A DNA stretch of 22,033 nt, from positions 563-22,595 of the forward strand of contig DEYT01000170.1 in NCBI GenBank assembly GCA_002364975.1, given 5' to 3'. Of the stretch, positions 1 through 8,168 are shown in pieces. The notes under the pieces were generated by a model. It worked only from the letters and a program-made list of their open reading frames with translations. It was not told where the DNA came from and made no database searches. Position numbers and translations under genes: made by a program. Origin of the DNA: Opitutia bacterium UBA3151 (GTDB lineage: Bacteria > Verrucomicrobiota > Verrucomicrobiia > Opitutales > Seribacteraceae). Every line of letters starts with the position of its first letter. Within the stretch, counting starts at the first letter, position 1.

Positions 1-1
1 A

Positions 2-2350
2 ACCTCTGTTTTTCAGAATGCGGACAAGGCATCGGATTTGAAAGAAGTCATGGAAGTAGCTGCAGACTTGGGAGCCCAAGATGCGACCAATTTGACTTCT
101 GTCTTTCAAAATGCGGACAAAGCCGCAGACCTTAAAGCAGTCATGGATGTCGCGAAGGCAACTTTAGGCTCGGATGATGGAACGGGAACTAATAAATTGG
201 ATGCTAGTAATGCAGCGAATTTAACCTCTGTTTTTCAGAACGCGGACAAGGCTTCTGATTTGAAGGAGGTAATGACCGCTGCTGCAGATGTCGGAATTAC
301 GGATGCTGCAAACCTGACTTCGGTTTTTCAAAATGCGGATCAAGCCTCTGACCTTAAGGATGTAATGGAAGATGCAAAATCTCTAGCTACCACCGGTGAT
401 ACTTCTCTCTTCACTTCGGTTATGCAAAATGCGGATCAAGCGGCTTCGGTAAAGAAAGTGGTTGCAGCAGCGAAAAGCGGTGGTGCGTCTGCAAACATTG
501 ATAATGTCCTGAGAAATGCCTCGAGTGCTGACAAGCTGAGCGAACTCGTAGACAAGACATCTTCAAGCGGAACCGTGAATGTTACTTTGCTGGATACAGT
601 TTTAGAAAATGCTGATAAGGCGGAGGACTTGTATGATGTGGTGGATGCTGCTGAAACCAGTGGCGGTGAGTCTTTCGATGTTACATCCCTTCTTGAAAAT
701 GCGGACAAAGCAGACAAATTAAAAACCTTAGTTGAAGCAGCCCAAACTTCGGGCGGAGCAGATAGTGACACCTTACTCACCCAAGTTTTCAACAATGCGG
801 ATCAAGCTGAAGACCTTGCCGCAGTCATTGTTGAAGCTCAAACCTCTGGTACCTCTGATAGTGTTAAAGCCCTTTTAAACAATGCGGATCAAGCTGAATC
901 CTTTAAAGCTTCCATGGATAAGGCAAAATCCGAAGGAGGTACAGCAAAGCTTGGTACCCTTTTCAGTGTTATTGAAAAGGTTGACGCCAGCAATCAAGGA
1001 GGTGCTGATGATGCTACAAATGCGGCAAAAGCCCTAGAAAGTTTGGACGCACTTGTTAGTGTCGCTGAAACTTTGACTGGAGGGGGCTCAGAAATAGAGC
1101 TTGGTGCAGGATTTGATGCAATCCTTAACAGTGTCGACGATGTCGAACAAATTGCAACCGCCTTAACTGAAGATACTTCCCTGGTTACGAGACTCTCAGC
1201 TAGTGATCTTGATGCGGCATCCTTTGATATTGGTTCCGAGGTTGCTGCTTCTGCCTTTTCAAAACTACAAGATCAGTACGAAGATGGTGATCCATATTTG
1301 ACGATCATCCAATCAAATGAGGCGCGTGCGGATGACCTTCAATTTGCTTTAAATCACCCAGCTTTGAAAATTAAGGCTACAGATTCTGCTGAAGAAATCA
1401 CCAGAAAACAGGGATTGCAAAACTCCTTTCTCGATAATGTTGATAAAATTGATGATCTTCTGGAGATCAAAAAAGTCTTGGGTGAAGATGCCGACAAAAT
1501 TACTACGGTATATTCAAATCTAGAAAATATTGCTGACCTGAAATCCGTCACTTCAAACCTCCGTTTTGACGAGGATAAACTTGACGCGGTTTATAATAAC
1601 ATCAGCAACCTTGCGGAATATCGCAAACTTTCTGATACTTTCATTGATGATCCCCGAAAGCTTGATGCTGTTTTTGACACGGCTAATCAAGCGAATGTTG
1701 CGACTATAAGTGAACTCGTTGATAGACTGGATCCTCAAAAGGGACAACATGATTTGGTGTTTAACAACTTGGAATATGTCGATGATATTCTCTCCATTAC
1801 CAATCGTTTTGATGGAACACAGCGAGATTCGATTTTGGAAAGCGTCCAAGAGCTATCCTTCAATTTTAAGAACGACCCCGAAAAACAGAGAGCAATATTT
1901 GACAATGCCGCTCAAGTTGAATCCCTAAGCACTCTCTACACTGAATTCAGAACGGACCTAGATAAGTTGGATGTGATTTTTGAGAATGCAGATAAGGCGG
2001 ATGCTTTCTTGAATGTCTACAACGATTTAAAAGATAGTAATTTTGAACAACTTTTTACTGATCCATCTTCCACCCTCGAAAATGAAGGTCTTGCCAAATT
2101 GAAGTCTGAATATAATTCAAGATATCATTCAATTTTCGATGAAAATAGTGAAATTGCTGCTGAAATTGCCGCTACTGCATCTAAATTCAGAGAGGATCCT
2201 GAAAAATTAGACCAAGTTTTCTCGAACATCGACAAACTTCAAGATATTAATGAATTTTCAAATGATTTCGCCGGTGATCGAACCCGAATCGATATCTTTT
2301 TCAAAAACCTCAACAATTTGGATGAACTTAAGAAATTTAAGTCATTAACC
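2..2350 (+). repeat. Tandem protein-coding repeats (NADKAxDLK type)
   Basis: Several units are nearly identical in DNA. Bases 1-30 and 223-252 differ at only one position. Related copies start near 95 and 317, giving 93-bp (31-codon) steps, and a 129-bp step where one unit carries a Gly/Asp-rich insertion. Further units (near 420, 600, 690, 785, 870) keep the N-A-D core, while those beyond about 1400 keep only the hydrophobic spacing and an Asn. The gradient from conserved to decayed copies suggests growth by duplication at the N-terminal side. Confidence 0.8.
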
Positions 2351-3541
2351 GAACGAGTTGGATTGAGTGGAGGTGCTGCGCTTGACTTATATGATCAAGA
2401 TCCAGCCTATTTGAGCATTGCTCAGACTTCACCTGGTTATCTGGAGAAGTTGGTTGAAAGTGGAGTCACCCTAACCGAGGTTCCTTACACCCTTGCTCTT
2501 GAATTGGAACAACTTTCCCTTAGTACCATTGAATTGAAAGAAGTCTTAGCTGATTTACTTGCTGGTCCCCAAGTGGATGGACCTACCTCTGCTCCCCCTG
2601 CACAGTCTGGTCTGCAAGCAAGTTCTGATACCGCAACCTTAAGCTTTCTTATGGACCATGTCATTCCTTCCCAGGAAGATCAGACTGTTGATAATGTAGT
2701 TTTCCTGAACCCGAATAAGGTGGTAGACTATTCTGAAGCAACTTCTAGCAGCTTTTTCCAAGAATCTACTGACTTGTATTTCGAACTCTCTGATCTGGAT
2801 TTCGATGATCCCTCTGCCTCCACAATTGATGCAGGTTATATCGGTGCCCTAGAAGATTCTGAGTACTTCGTTGGTGGAGTTTTTGGAGGAAGGAATATCT
2901 CCTTCAATCAAGCTTCCTATGATCTTTCAAACCTTGAGTCTAGTAATTTATTAGTGGCAGCTAGTGGCACCTTATCCTTGGACGGAAATTTAAATTTTCA
3001 ATCTAAATTGGTAAAAGGTGAATCTGCTGAATTAATTTTTATGTCTCTTGAAGAATTGTCGATTTCAGAAGGTAGTGCAGTTTCTTTTGTTGGTGATTCC
3101 CTTGGATTTGGCTCCCTTGATTCGATTGAAGTAATCAATGTTGATTTATATGCAGAAGGGGAAGTTAACATGCGTTCCCTTGATAGCTTGGTAATTAATG
3201 ATTCTGATATGAGTACTTCTGGAAATGGTGGTGCTGATTTCGTTCATCTACTAGCTGCTAGCGAGCTATCGATAGATAACCTTCGATTCTCTGAGCAGGT
3301 TAGACAAATTGCAATGGAAGCTATGACTATCAACCTGTCCAACCTCAACTTCCCAGCAGGTTCCACTGTGCAGTTGAATTCACTTTACGGTGGAATGGAT
3401 GGAAGTTATCCAAATTTCGGTGCCAAGCAATATGGCAGGGTTAACTTCATTCAAAATGTACAATACAATTCCAATTTGATTAATTCACGCACTGCCTTTG
3501 ATAAGTTCGGTGGAAATATAAATATTGGAAGCCTTCGATAA
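2..3541 (+). CDS. Giant alpha-helical-repeat envelope/surface protein, 5'-truncated by window edge
   Basis: The reading frame is open from base 2 and repeat units are already present there, so the true start lies upstream; an internal TTG at 38 is not a credible start. About 1179 residues are visible. From about 2 to 2350 the protein is a string of roughly 20 degenerate units, with a consensus near (T/D)xVFxNADKAxDLKxVM. Spacing is about 25-43 residues, with 31 the commonest among the first, most similar copies. The units look like amphipathic helices and become more diverged toward the C-terminus (e.g. VYNNISNLAEYRKL). A Pro/Ser-rich linker (about 2560-2640) leads into a beta-rich region of alternating hydrophobic residues with LxSLDSLxI-like rungs, ending in a Gly/Asn-rich tail. 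The protein is acidic. I infer secretion or surface exposure from the composition and the outer-membrane gene 22 bp downstream; the signal peptide would lie outside the window. Function unknown. Confidence 0.85.
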   Translation, partial: TSVFQNADKASDLKEVMEVAADLGAQDATNLTSVFQNADKAADLKAVMDVAKATLGSDDGTGTNKLDASNAANLTSVFQNADKASDLKEVMTAAADVGITDAANLTSVFQNADQASDLKDVMEDAKSLATTGDTSLFTSVMQNADQAASVKKVVAAAKSGGASANIDNVLRNASSADKLSELVDKTSSSGTVNVTLLDTVLENADKAEDLYDVVDAAETSGGESFDVTSLLENADKADKLKTLVEAAQTSGGADSDTLLTQVFNNADQAEDLAAVIVEAQTSGTSDSVKALLNNADQAESFKASMDKAKSEGGTAKLGTLFSVIEKVDASNQGGADDATNAAKALESLDALVSVAETLTGGGSEIELGAGFDAILNSVDDVEQIATALTEDTSLVTRLSASDLDAASFDIGSEVAASAFSKLQDQYEDGDPYLTIIQSNEARADDLQFALNHPALKIKATDSAEEITRKQGLQNSFLDNVDKIDDLLEIKKVLGEDADKITTVYSNLENIADLKSVTSNLRFDEDKLDAVYNNISNLAEYRKLSDTFIDDPRKLDAVFDTANQANVATISELVDRLDPQKGQHDLVFNNLEYVDDILSITNRFDGTQRDSILESVQELSFNFKNDPEKQRAIFDNAAQVESLSTLYTEFRTDLDKLDVIFENADKADAFLNVYNDLKDSNFEQLFTDPSSTLENEGLAKLKSEYNSRYHSIFDENSEIAAEIAATASKFREDPEKLDQVFSNIDKLQDINEFSNDFAGDRTRIDIFFKNLNNLDELKKFKSLTERVGLSGGAALDLYDQDPAYLSIAQTSPGYLEKLVESGVTLTEVPYTLALELEQLSLSTIELKEVLADLLAGPQVDGPTSAPPAQSGLQASSDTATLSFLMDHVIPSQEDQTVDNVVFLNPNKVVDYSEATSSSFFQESTDLYFELSDLDFDDPSASTIDAGYIGALEDSEYFVGGVFGGRNISFNQASYDLSNLESSNLLVAASGTLSLDGNLNFQSKLVKGESAELIFMSLEELSISEGSAVSFVGDSLGFGSLDSIEVINVDLYAEGEVNMRSLDSLVINDSDMSTSGNGGADFVHLLAASELSIDNLRFSEQVRQIAMEAMTINLSNLNFPAGSTVQLNSLYGGMDGSYPNFGAKQYGRVNFIQNVQYNSNLINSRTAFDKFGGNINIGSLR

Positions 3542-3563
3542 GTCTTTTTAATTTTCCTTTAAT

Positions 3564-4619
3564 ATGAAGATATTCTCTATCTTTCTTTCTTGTATTTTTG
3601 CAGGTGTTCTTTCTCTTAATGCACAAGACGATAATTCCAATAATGGTTCGGCAGAGGTAGATGCGATCGTGCCTTCTGATCTTTTTATTGATATGTTAAA
3701 CGCTGCAAAAGATCAGCCAAGAGACCCGATGGGTACCCAACGATTGATTCAAGTTAAGGATTCTTCAATCACTCCGATAATGACTGCCAGCACTGCATTT
3801 AAATACACCTCCAATCCGGATAAAATTAAAACCCCGACCCGTGATGATGGTTCTACGCTTGATCTTAGCTTAAACCTGAGTGTTGGTTTGGGAGAATATG
3901 GGATTGGGGATGATGTACTTGCGGTTCCTTCTTTCTCATTTATGCAAATGCGAACCTTCACTGACCCAGGACAAGACTACGGTGATGATATGAAAGCCTA
4001 CGATGTTGATGTTCAGGTTATTGGCATTTCACTTCCTCTTATCCTGCCTGATGACTTTACCCTAACTTTTGGACATTCCTATGTCGCGCCAAGTACATTT
4101 AGGGGGGAAAATCAGTTGATTTCATATTCAAACACCCCTAGTGTTGCATTCGCAAAAAATATTGCACTCAGTTCGGGGGATGTTATCTCTATGTCCGCAG
4201 GTTTAAGTTATACGTTTTCTCAAGGAGATTCTTTGCAGGATCAAATTACTGACCCAACTTATTTTAACTTTTTACAAGCGGTGATGGAGCAGAGCGGTGT
4301 CTCCGCAAGTTCAGAATACCCTGCAAACTTACAGAGTGGATTAGGGCATACTATCAATCTTTCTTATATGAGCCCGGTTGGAGAAAAACTTACCTTGATT
4401 CCCTCCTTTACTTACAACAATATGATGTTTTCTGAAGGATCCTTTCAAAATCGTTCGGATCGCACCTACAACCTTGGCTTAGTTGCTTCCTATGCTATTT
4501 ATGAATGGCTCAATGCAACTGCTATGACGAACTATACTTGGAAGAACAGCACTGATAATGTTTCCGAATTTAGGGATTTCATTGGAGGTATGAGCCTAGG
4601 AGTGACCCACGCTTTTTAA
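3564..4619 (+). CDS. Predicted outer-membrane beta-barrel protein
   Basis: A 351-residue protein with an N-terminal signal peptide (residues 1-20, likely cleaved after the Ala in SLNA before QDD). The mature part is dominated by alternating hydrophobic/polar stretches typical of transmembrane beta strands, for example around LSLNLSVGLG, VQVIGISLPL, ISMSAGLSYTF and LGLVASYAIY. It ends in Phe (GVTHAF), the usual terminal residue of barrels inserted by the BAM machinery. It starts 22 bp after the giant repeat protein and 15 bp before the FecR-like gene, so it is probably co-transcribed with both. Family not recognised. It could be a porin, or an export or anchoring partner for the repeat protein; the second idea rests only on gene order. 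The ATG start is fixed by the signal peptide. Confidence 0.75.
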   Translation: MKIFSIFLSCIFAGVLSLNAQDDNSNNGSAEVDAIVPSDLFIDMLNAAKDQPRDPMGTQRLIQVKDSSITPIMTASTAFKYTSNPDKIKTPTRDDGSTLDLSLNLSVGLGEYGIGDDVLAVPSFSFMQMRTFTDPGQDYGDDMKAYDVDVQVIGISLPLILPDDFTLTFGHSYVAPSTFRGENQLISYSNTPSVAFAKNIALSSGDVISMSAGLSYTFSQGDSLQDQITDPTYFNFLQAVMEQSGVSASSEYPANLQSGLGHTINLSYMSPVGEKLTLIPSFTYNNMMFSEGSFQNRSDRTYNLGLVASYAIYEWLNATAMTNYTWKNSTDNVSEFRDFIGGMSLGVTHAF

Positions 4620-4634
4620 AACTTTTCATGATCT

Positions 4635-5630
4635 GTGCGTTTACTTGGATACTTCATTCTGCTGCTTTATCCTTTTCTTTTCATACTGCTTGCTAACAAT
4701 CAGTCTCGCCTTTACCTCGAGGTTGAACAGTTACTTGTGGAAGGGAAAGAACTTGCTGACAATGAGCAATTTTCAGAGTCACTAAAGGTACTGAATAGGG
4801 CTTTGGGATTGCTTAAGCAAACTCCTCGTTCGCACCCTCTAAGGGTAGAATCAGAAAAATTAATGCGTGTAACCAAGGGGCGTTTTTTAGTAGCTCGCTA
4901 TCGGGGTGGGGAGATTCAAAACTTTACAGATCCCAATGCTTTGAGACCCTTATCTGAAGAGAGTCGAGAATTCACTGTCCATCAGGTATTCGGCAAGGTT
5001 TTAACTCGAAAAGTTTGGGAACCTAGAGATGAGATTCGAGTCGGGGAAGTTTTGGGACTTGGTCGTCGAGTTACAACCTTGCCGAAGGGCGGAATCGAAC
5101 TGGTTTCGTCATTGATATCACCAATAACTCTGCGGACCGTACAAGCTTCCAGTTTTGATTTGATAAGCCCAAATCATTTCGCTCTACATTCTGGATCTTT
5201 TGTACTTCATTCAACGGTTAAGAATTCAACAATCATAATTGATTCTCCAATGGTTGAAGTAAAACTATCATGCAAAGATCCTTTCGCTTTTATGGCAGGA
5301 ATAACTACGAACGGTGGGGTCAAAATTATTGGTTTGTTAGGTGAAGTTAGCCTTGGTTCAGATGGTGGTAAATTATTGCTTCTTCCTGGAGAATTAAGTT
5401 TTGCATTATCCGATGGATTCAGTCGTAAGATGAATGTGGAATTGAGTACATTACTGGTTACTTCAAACCTTTTAACAGATTTTGAACAGCCACCTGTATT
5501 TCTGAAGAAACTAAGGCAACAGGCCATGATGCAGGCTTTGAGAACCAGAAAAAGGTTTCGAACCGTTGTCGGGGATGTTAAAGGAACTGAAGACTTTGAA
5601 CTAAAGGTACTGCAAGAAAATCCTCGTTGA
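4635..5630 (+). CDS. Membrane-anchored FecR-like domain protein
   Basis: A 331-residue protein starting at GTG; an ATG at 4628 is in another frame. Residues 2-20 form a hydrophobic segment (GYFILLLYPFLFILLA), either an uncleaved anchor or a signal peptide. Residues about 27-65 are helical and resemble one TPR-like unit (LYLEVEQLLVEGKELA, SLKVLNRALGLL). From about 115 to 270 the pattern fits the FecR beta domain: a GEVLGLGRRVTTLPKGG stretch, then an ALHSGSFVLHS strand pair, then GGVKIIGLLGEVSL and LLLPGELSF. Classical FecR relays an outer-membrane signal to an ECF sigma factor, but no sigma factor gene is adjacent, so a structural or surface-protein role is as likely. A basic C-terminal tail follows. 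Exact function unknown. Confidence 0.65.
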   Translation: MRLLGYFILLLYPFLFILLANNQSRLYLEVEQLLVEGKELADNEQFSESLKVLNRALGLLKQTPRSHPLRVESEKLMRVTKGRFLVARYRGGEIQNFTDPNALRPLSEESREFTVHQVFGKVLTRKVWEPRDEIRVGEVLGLGRRVTTLPKGGIELVSSLISPITLRTVQASSFDLISPNHFALHSGSFVLHSTVKNSTIIIDSPMVEVKLSCKDPFAFMAGITTNGGVKIIGLLGEVSLGSDGGKLLLLPGELSFALSDGFSRKMNVELSTLLVTSNLLTDFEQPPVFLKKLRQQAMMQALRTRKRFRTVVGDVKGTEDFELKVLQENPR

Positions 5631-5682
5631 AGCTAGAATCGTCTGAAAGAAATAGTTTTTCACATCACTTCTGGTAAAAAAA

Positions 5683-7086
5683 GTGAAACCTTATTTCATC
5701 ATCTTAACCGCCCTGTTCAGCTCCTGTGTTTCAAATCACTATGACCGGACTGAAAGCCTCACTTTTTCTTTGAAAATTGGAGATTTTGACCAAGCTTCAC
5801 AAGAAATTGAAAAATTGGCTGAGAACGGTCCTAAAAAGGACCGCATGTTATATCGGATGGAAGAGGGAGCAATCAAGAGATTACAAAATGATTTCGAAGG
5901 AAGTATACGGGCATTTTCACTTGCGGGAGATTATTACGAAAAATGGTTTGGGGTTCACTTACAGTCCCAGACCAAGATAAGCGAGGAATTAGGATCTACA
6001 ATTGGCTCCCAAGAATGGAAACCTTATAAATCCAGAGTTTATGAACGCGTAATGCTTCGGGTTTATCAGGCATTGAATTATTTACAGCTTGGGAAAGAAG
6101 GACAAGCCCGAGCTGAGATTTTTAAAATTAGACAAGCTGTAAGCGATGCCAAAGACATTTGGCAAAAAGAGTTGAATGCTGCTCGTATTCTGATGCGAGA
6201 AAAATCAATGGATCTGGATAATGGATTAAGAAATCAAATGGAAGGTTCTCTTCGCGAGGATTTTTTAAGGGCTCGACATTTAGTTCCATCCAATTTACCA
6301 GATTTTGTAAATCCTGCGGCAATTTATCTGGAAGCACTTTTCTTTTTGCACGGTACGAATGAAAAAAGTGATTTGGAGAAAGCACGCTTTTCCCTACGAG
6401 AGTTATACGGGTTATATCCAGCAAACCCTTATGTTCAGGAAGACTTTCAACAAGCAAAAAAGAACCGAGCTTCAAATATTCCCACAACTTATATTTTTTT
6501 TGAGACTGGTCGGGCACCAGTGAGAAGACAGAAGCGATACGACATTCCACTGGTTTTCTTCTCGGTTACTTCCCGGATACCATATGCTGGAATCGCCTTT
6601 CCTCATTTAGTAACAAACGATAATTATCTTTCGTCTCTAGAAGTTTACAACGGCACTGAGAAAAGCTTGAGCCTTCCCCTCGCCGATTTTGACGCTATTG
6701 TAGCCAAGGAATTTACCAAGGATTTTCCCATTGAACTTACAAAAGCCATTCTTGGATTGGTATCGAAGGGAGCTTTGCAATATATATCAACAAATGCGGT
6801 ACGGGATGAGTCGGAAGAAGTTCGAGCGGTAACTGGAGTAGGGGTAGGTGCATTGGCTCAAGGACTGACCCAGAGCGATTGGAGGTCTTGGACCACATTA
6901 CCTAAGCAGATTCAATTTTGTAAAATACCCAGTCCTGCATCTCGAGAGTTGACCTTACGCGGAGTAGGAACGAAATTGGAAGAGTCCATTATTTTGAAAC
7001 CTGCAACAATTAATCTTATCTGGATTCGAAGCATATCCGCCCAAACTCCTTTGCGGGTTGTGAACCAGTTTGTTTTAAAACCTTAA
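5683..7086 (+). CDS. COG3014-family TPR-like lipoprotein
   Basis: A 467-residue protein with a GTG start. A short signal peptide ends in a lipobox (LFSSC, lipidated Cys15), which fixes the start. The first half is helical with TPR-like pairs (GDFDQASQEIEKLAENG; NDFEGSIRAFSLAGDYYE; LNYLQLGKEGQARAE). The second half has the signature of the COG3014 family of proteobacterial lipoproteins: a GVGVGALAQG stretch followed by DWRSWTTLPKQIQ (from residue 399). In Vibrio and relatives this family is encoded next to ycfL and lpoB, and here the next two genes are those two. No biochemical function is established for the family that I know of. The context suggests a role at the periplasmic face of the envelope linked to peptidoglycan synthesis. 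Confidence 0.75.
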   Translation: MKPYFIILTALFSSCVSNHYDRTESLTFSLKIGDFDQASQEIEKLAENGPKKDRMLYRMEEGAIKRLQNDFEGSIRAFSLAGDYYEKWFGVHLQSQTKISEELGSTIGSQEWKPYKSRVYERVMLRVYQALNYLQLGKEGQARAEIFKIRQAVSDAKDIWQKELNAARILMREKSMDLDNGLRNQMEGSLREDFLRARHLVPSNLPDFVNPAAIYLEALFFLHGTNEKSDLEKARFSLRELYGLYPANPYVQEDFQQAKKNRASNIPTTYIFFETGRAPVRRQKRYDIPLVFFSVTSRIPYAGIAFPHLVTNDNYLSSLEVYNGTEKSLSLPLADFDAIVAKEFTKDFPIELTKAILGLVSKGALQYISTNAVRDESEEVRAVTGVGVGALAQGLTQSDWRSWTTLPKQIQFCKIPSPASRELTLRGVGTKLEESIILKPATINLIWIRSISAQTPLRVVNQFVLKP

Positions 7087-7090
7087 AATT

Positions 7091-7534
7091 ATGAAAAATC
7101 TCTTGTTGTCCCGCCCTTTCAAGGTCTTGATTTTCTTAAGCATTGCCTTTTTTTTTAGCAACTGTGCGAAAAATAAAGTGCATTCCACCAGCAAGGAAAA
7201 TCCAGATGATCAATCATTGGAACCCGTTATGAAAAGAGTCAAATTTCAAGGAGATCTTAGGGATGTTCTTATCGTAGCGGGGGTTAAGCAAAGCAAAGTT
7301 AATGAAGATTTACTCAAGGTAGAAGTAAGGTTACAAAATTTGAAGGAGAGAGAAATTAATCTTTCCTACAAAATTGAGTGGCTCGATCAAGACGGTATGA
7401 TGATAAGTGATTCCTCATTAGTTTGGTTCCCTTTGCTCATAAAAGGAGGGGAGTCAGTAGCCGTTCAAACAGTAAGTACCACCACCAAGGCCAAAAATTT
7501 TCATTTAAAAGTTCAAAGAGCTAAAAATCCATAA
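7091..7534 (+). CDS. YcfL-like (DUF1425) predicted lipoprotein
   Basis: A 147-residue protein starting 4 bp after the preceding stop, so almost certainly translated from the same mRNA. The N-terminal hydrophobic segment ends in FFFSNC (Cys25), an imperfect lipobox because Phe replaces the usual Leu/Val at -3. The C-terminal half resembles E. coli YcfL: a strand, then VEVRLQNLKEREINLSYKIE, then WLDQDGMMI, then a loading strand ending in VAVQTVSTT. This is an immunoglobulin-like beta fold with the YcfL pattern of a Tyr/Trp-rich strand followed by D-x-x-G-M. YcfL is encoded directly before lpoB in E. coli, the same order as here. The assignment rests on weak similarity plus this conserved neighbourhood. 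Confidence 0.65.
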   Translation: MKNLLLSRPFKVLIFLSIAFFFSNCAKNKVHSTSKENPDDQSLEPVMKRVKFQGDLRDVLIVAGVKQSKVNEDLLKVEVRLQNLKEREINLSYKIEWLDQDGMMISDSSLVWFPLLIKGGESVAVQTVSTTTKAKNFHLKVQRAKNP

Positions 7535-7556
7535 TCCATTTTCCACTGTAGCAGTT

Positions 7557-8168
7557 ATGAAACATCCACTTATTCTGTCTTTTCTTATCACATTTATTAT
7601 CACTTCCTGTGGGGAGAGGCGACCAGTGGGCCGTGCTGCAGACGCACGTTATCTTGAAGATGGAAGCAATAAGGGTTTGGTGAACCTAGAAAAGATTAAC
7701 GCTCAGGATTTTACCCGTGCCGCCAATCAACTGATTGGAGATTTATTATCCAGTAATGCCTTAACCCAAGCACCGACCCAACCTGCAATTCTGCATGTGG
7801 GTGAGCTAAGAAATGATACTCAGACCTATTTTGATACCGATTTATTACTACAGGGAATGAAGCGGGACTTGATTGCCACGAATCGAGTACGGATTTCCAC
7901 AACCGCTGGGCCAGGAGGAAAAGGGGCCGATAGTTATGCCCAAGAAGTTCGTGGTGATTTGGATAGTAAGGGTAAAAAGATCAATCGTCCCCGTCCTTAT
8001 TTTTCTTTATCTGGAAAGATCATTGAAGAAACATCTCGAGTTGATAAAGTAACCCAAAAAGATTTTTACTTTTTGCTTACTTTGACAGAAATTAACTCGG
8101 GCACTGGCATTTGGTTTGGACGTGAGTTAATTACCAAGCAAGGGAGTAGGGGTGCTATTGGTTTTTAG
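7557..8168 (+). CDS. lpoB: LpoB-like penicillin-binding protein activator lipoprotein
   Basis: A 203-residue lipoprotein (E. coli LpoB is of similar length, 213). The signal peptide ends in ITSC (Cys18). The globular domain begins near residue 45 and contains the family hallmark PAILHVGELRNDTQTYFDT (residues 76-94), corresponding to the strand, N-x-T turn and helix start of LpoB. The last third (YFSLSGKIIEET... FYFLLTLTEINSGTGIWFG) matches the final beta strands. LpoB sits in the outer membrane and in enterobacteria reaches through the periplasm to stimulate PBP1B. The flexible linker after the Cys here is only about 25-30 residues, shorter than in E. coli, so the partner geometry may differ. 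The 3' end overlaps the convergent methyltransferase gene by 14 bp. Confidence 0.75.
   Translation: MKHPLILSFLITFIITSCGERRPVGRAADARYLEDGSNKGLVNLEKINAQDFTRAANQLIGDLLSSNALTQAPTQPAILHVGELRNDTQTYFDTDLLLQGMKRDLIATNRVRISTTAGPGGKGADSYAQEVRGDLDSKGKKINRPRPYFSLSGKIIEETSRVDKVTQKDFYFLLTLTEINSGTGIWFGRELITKQGSRGAIGF

Noticed and set aside
1..400. Direct repeats resembling a CRISPR-like or satellite array
   Set aside because: The repeats are in frame in one long ORF, vary at third codon positions and have no unique equal-length spacers. They are protein repeats.
436..1849. Antisense ORFs inside the giant repeat gene (e.g. 436-795, 1553-1849 on -)
   Set aside because: They have no recognisable protein features and arise because the repeats avoid stops on the opposite strand.
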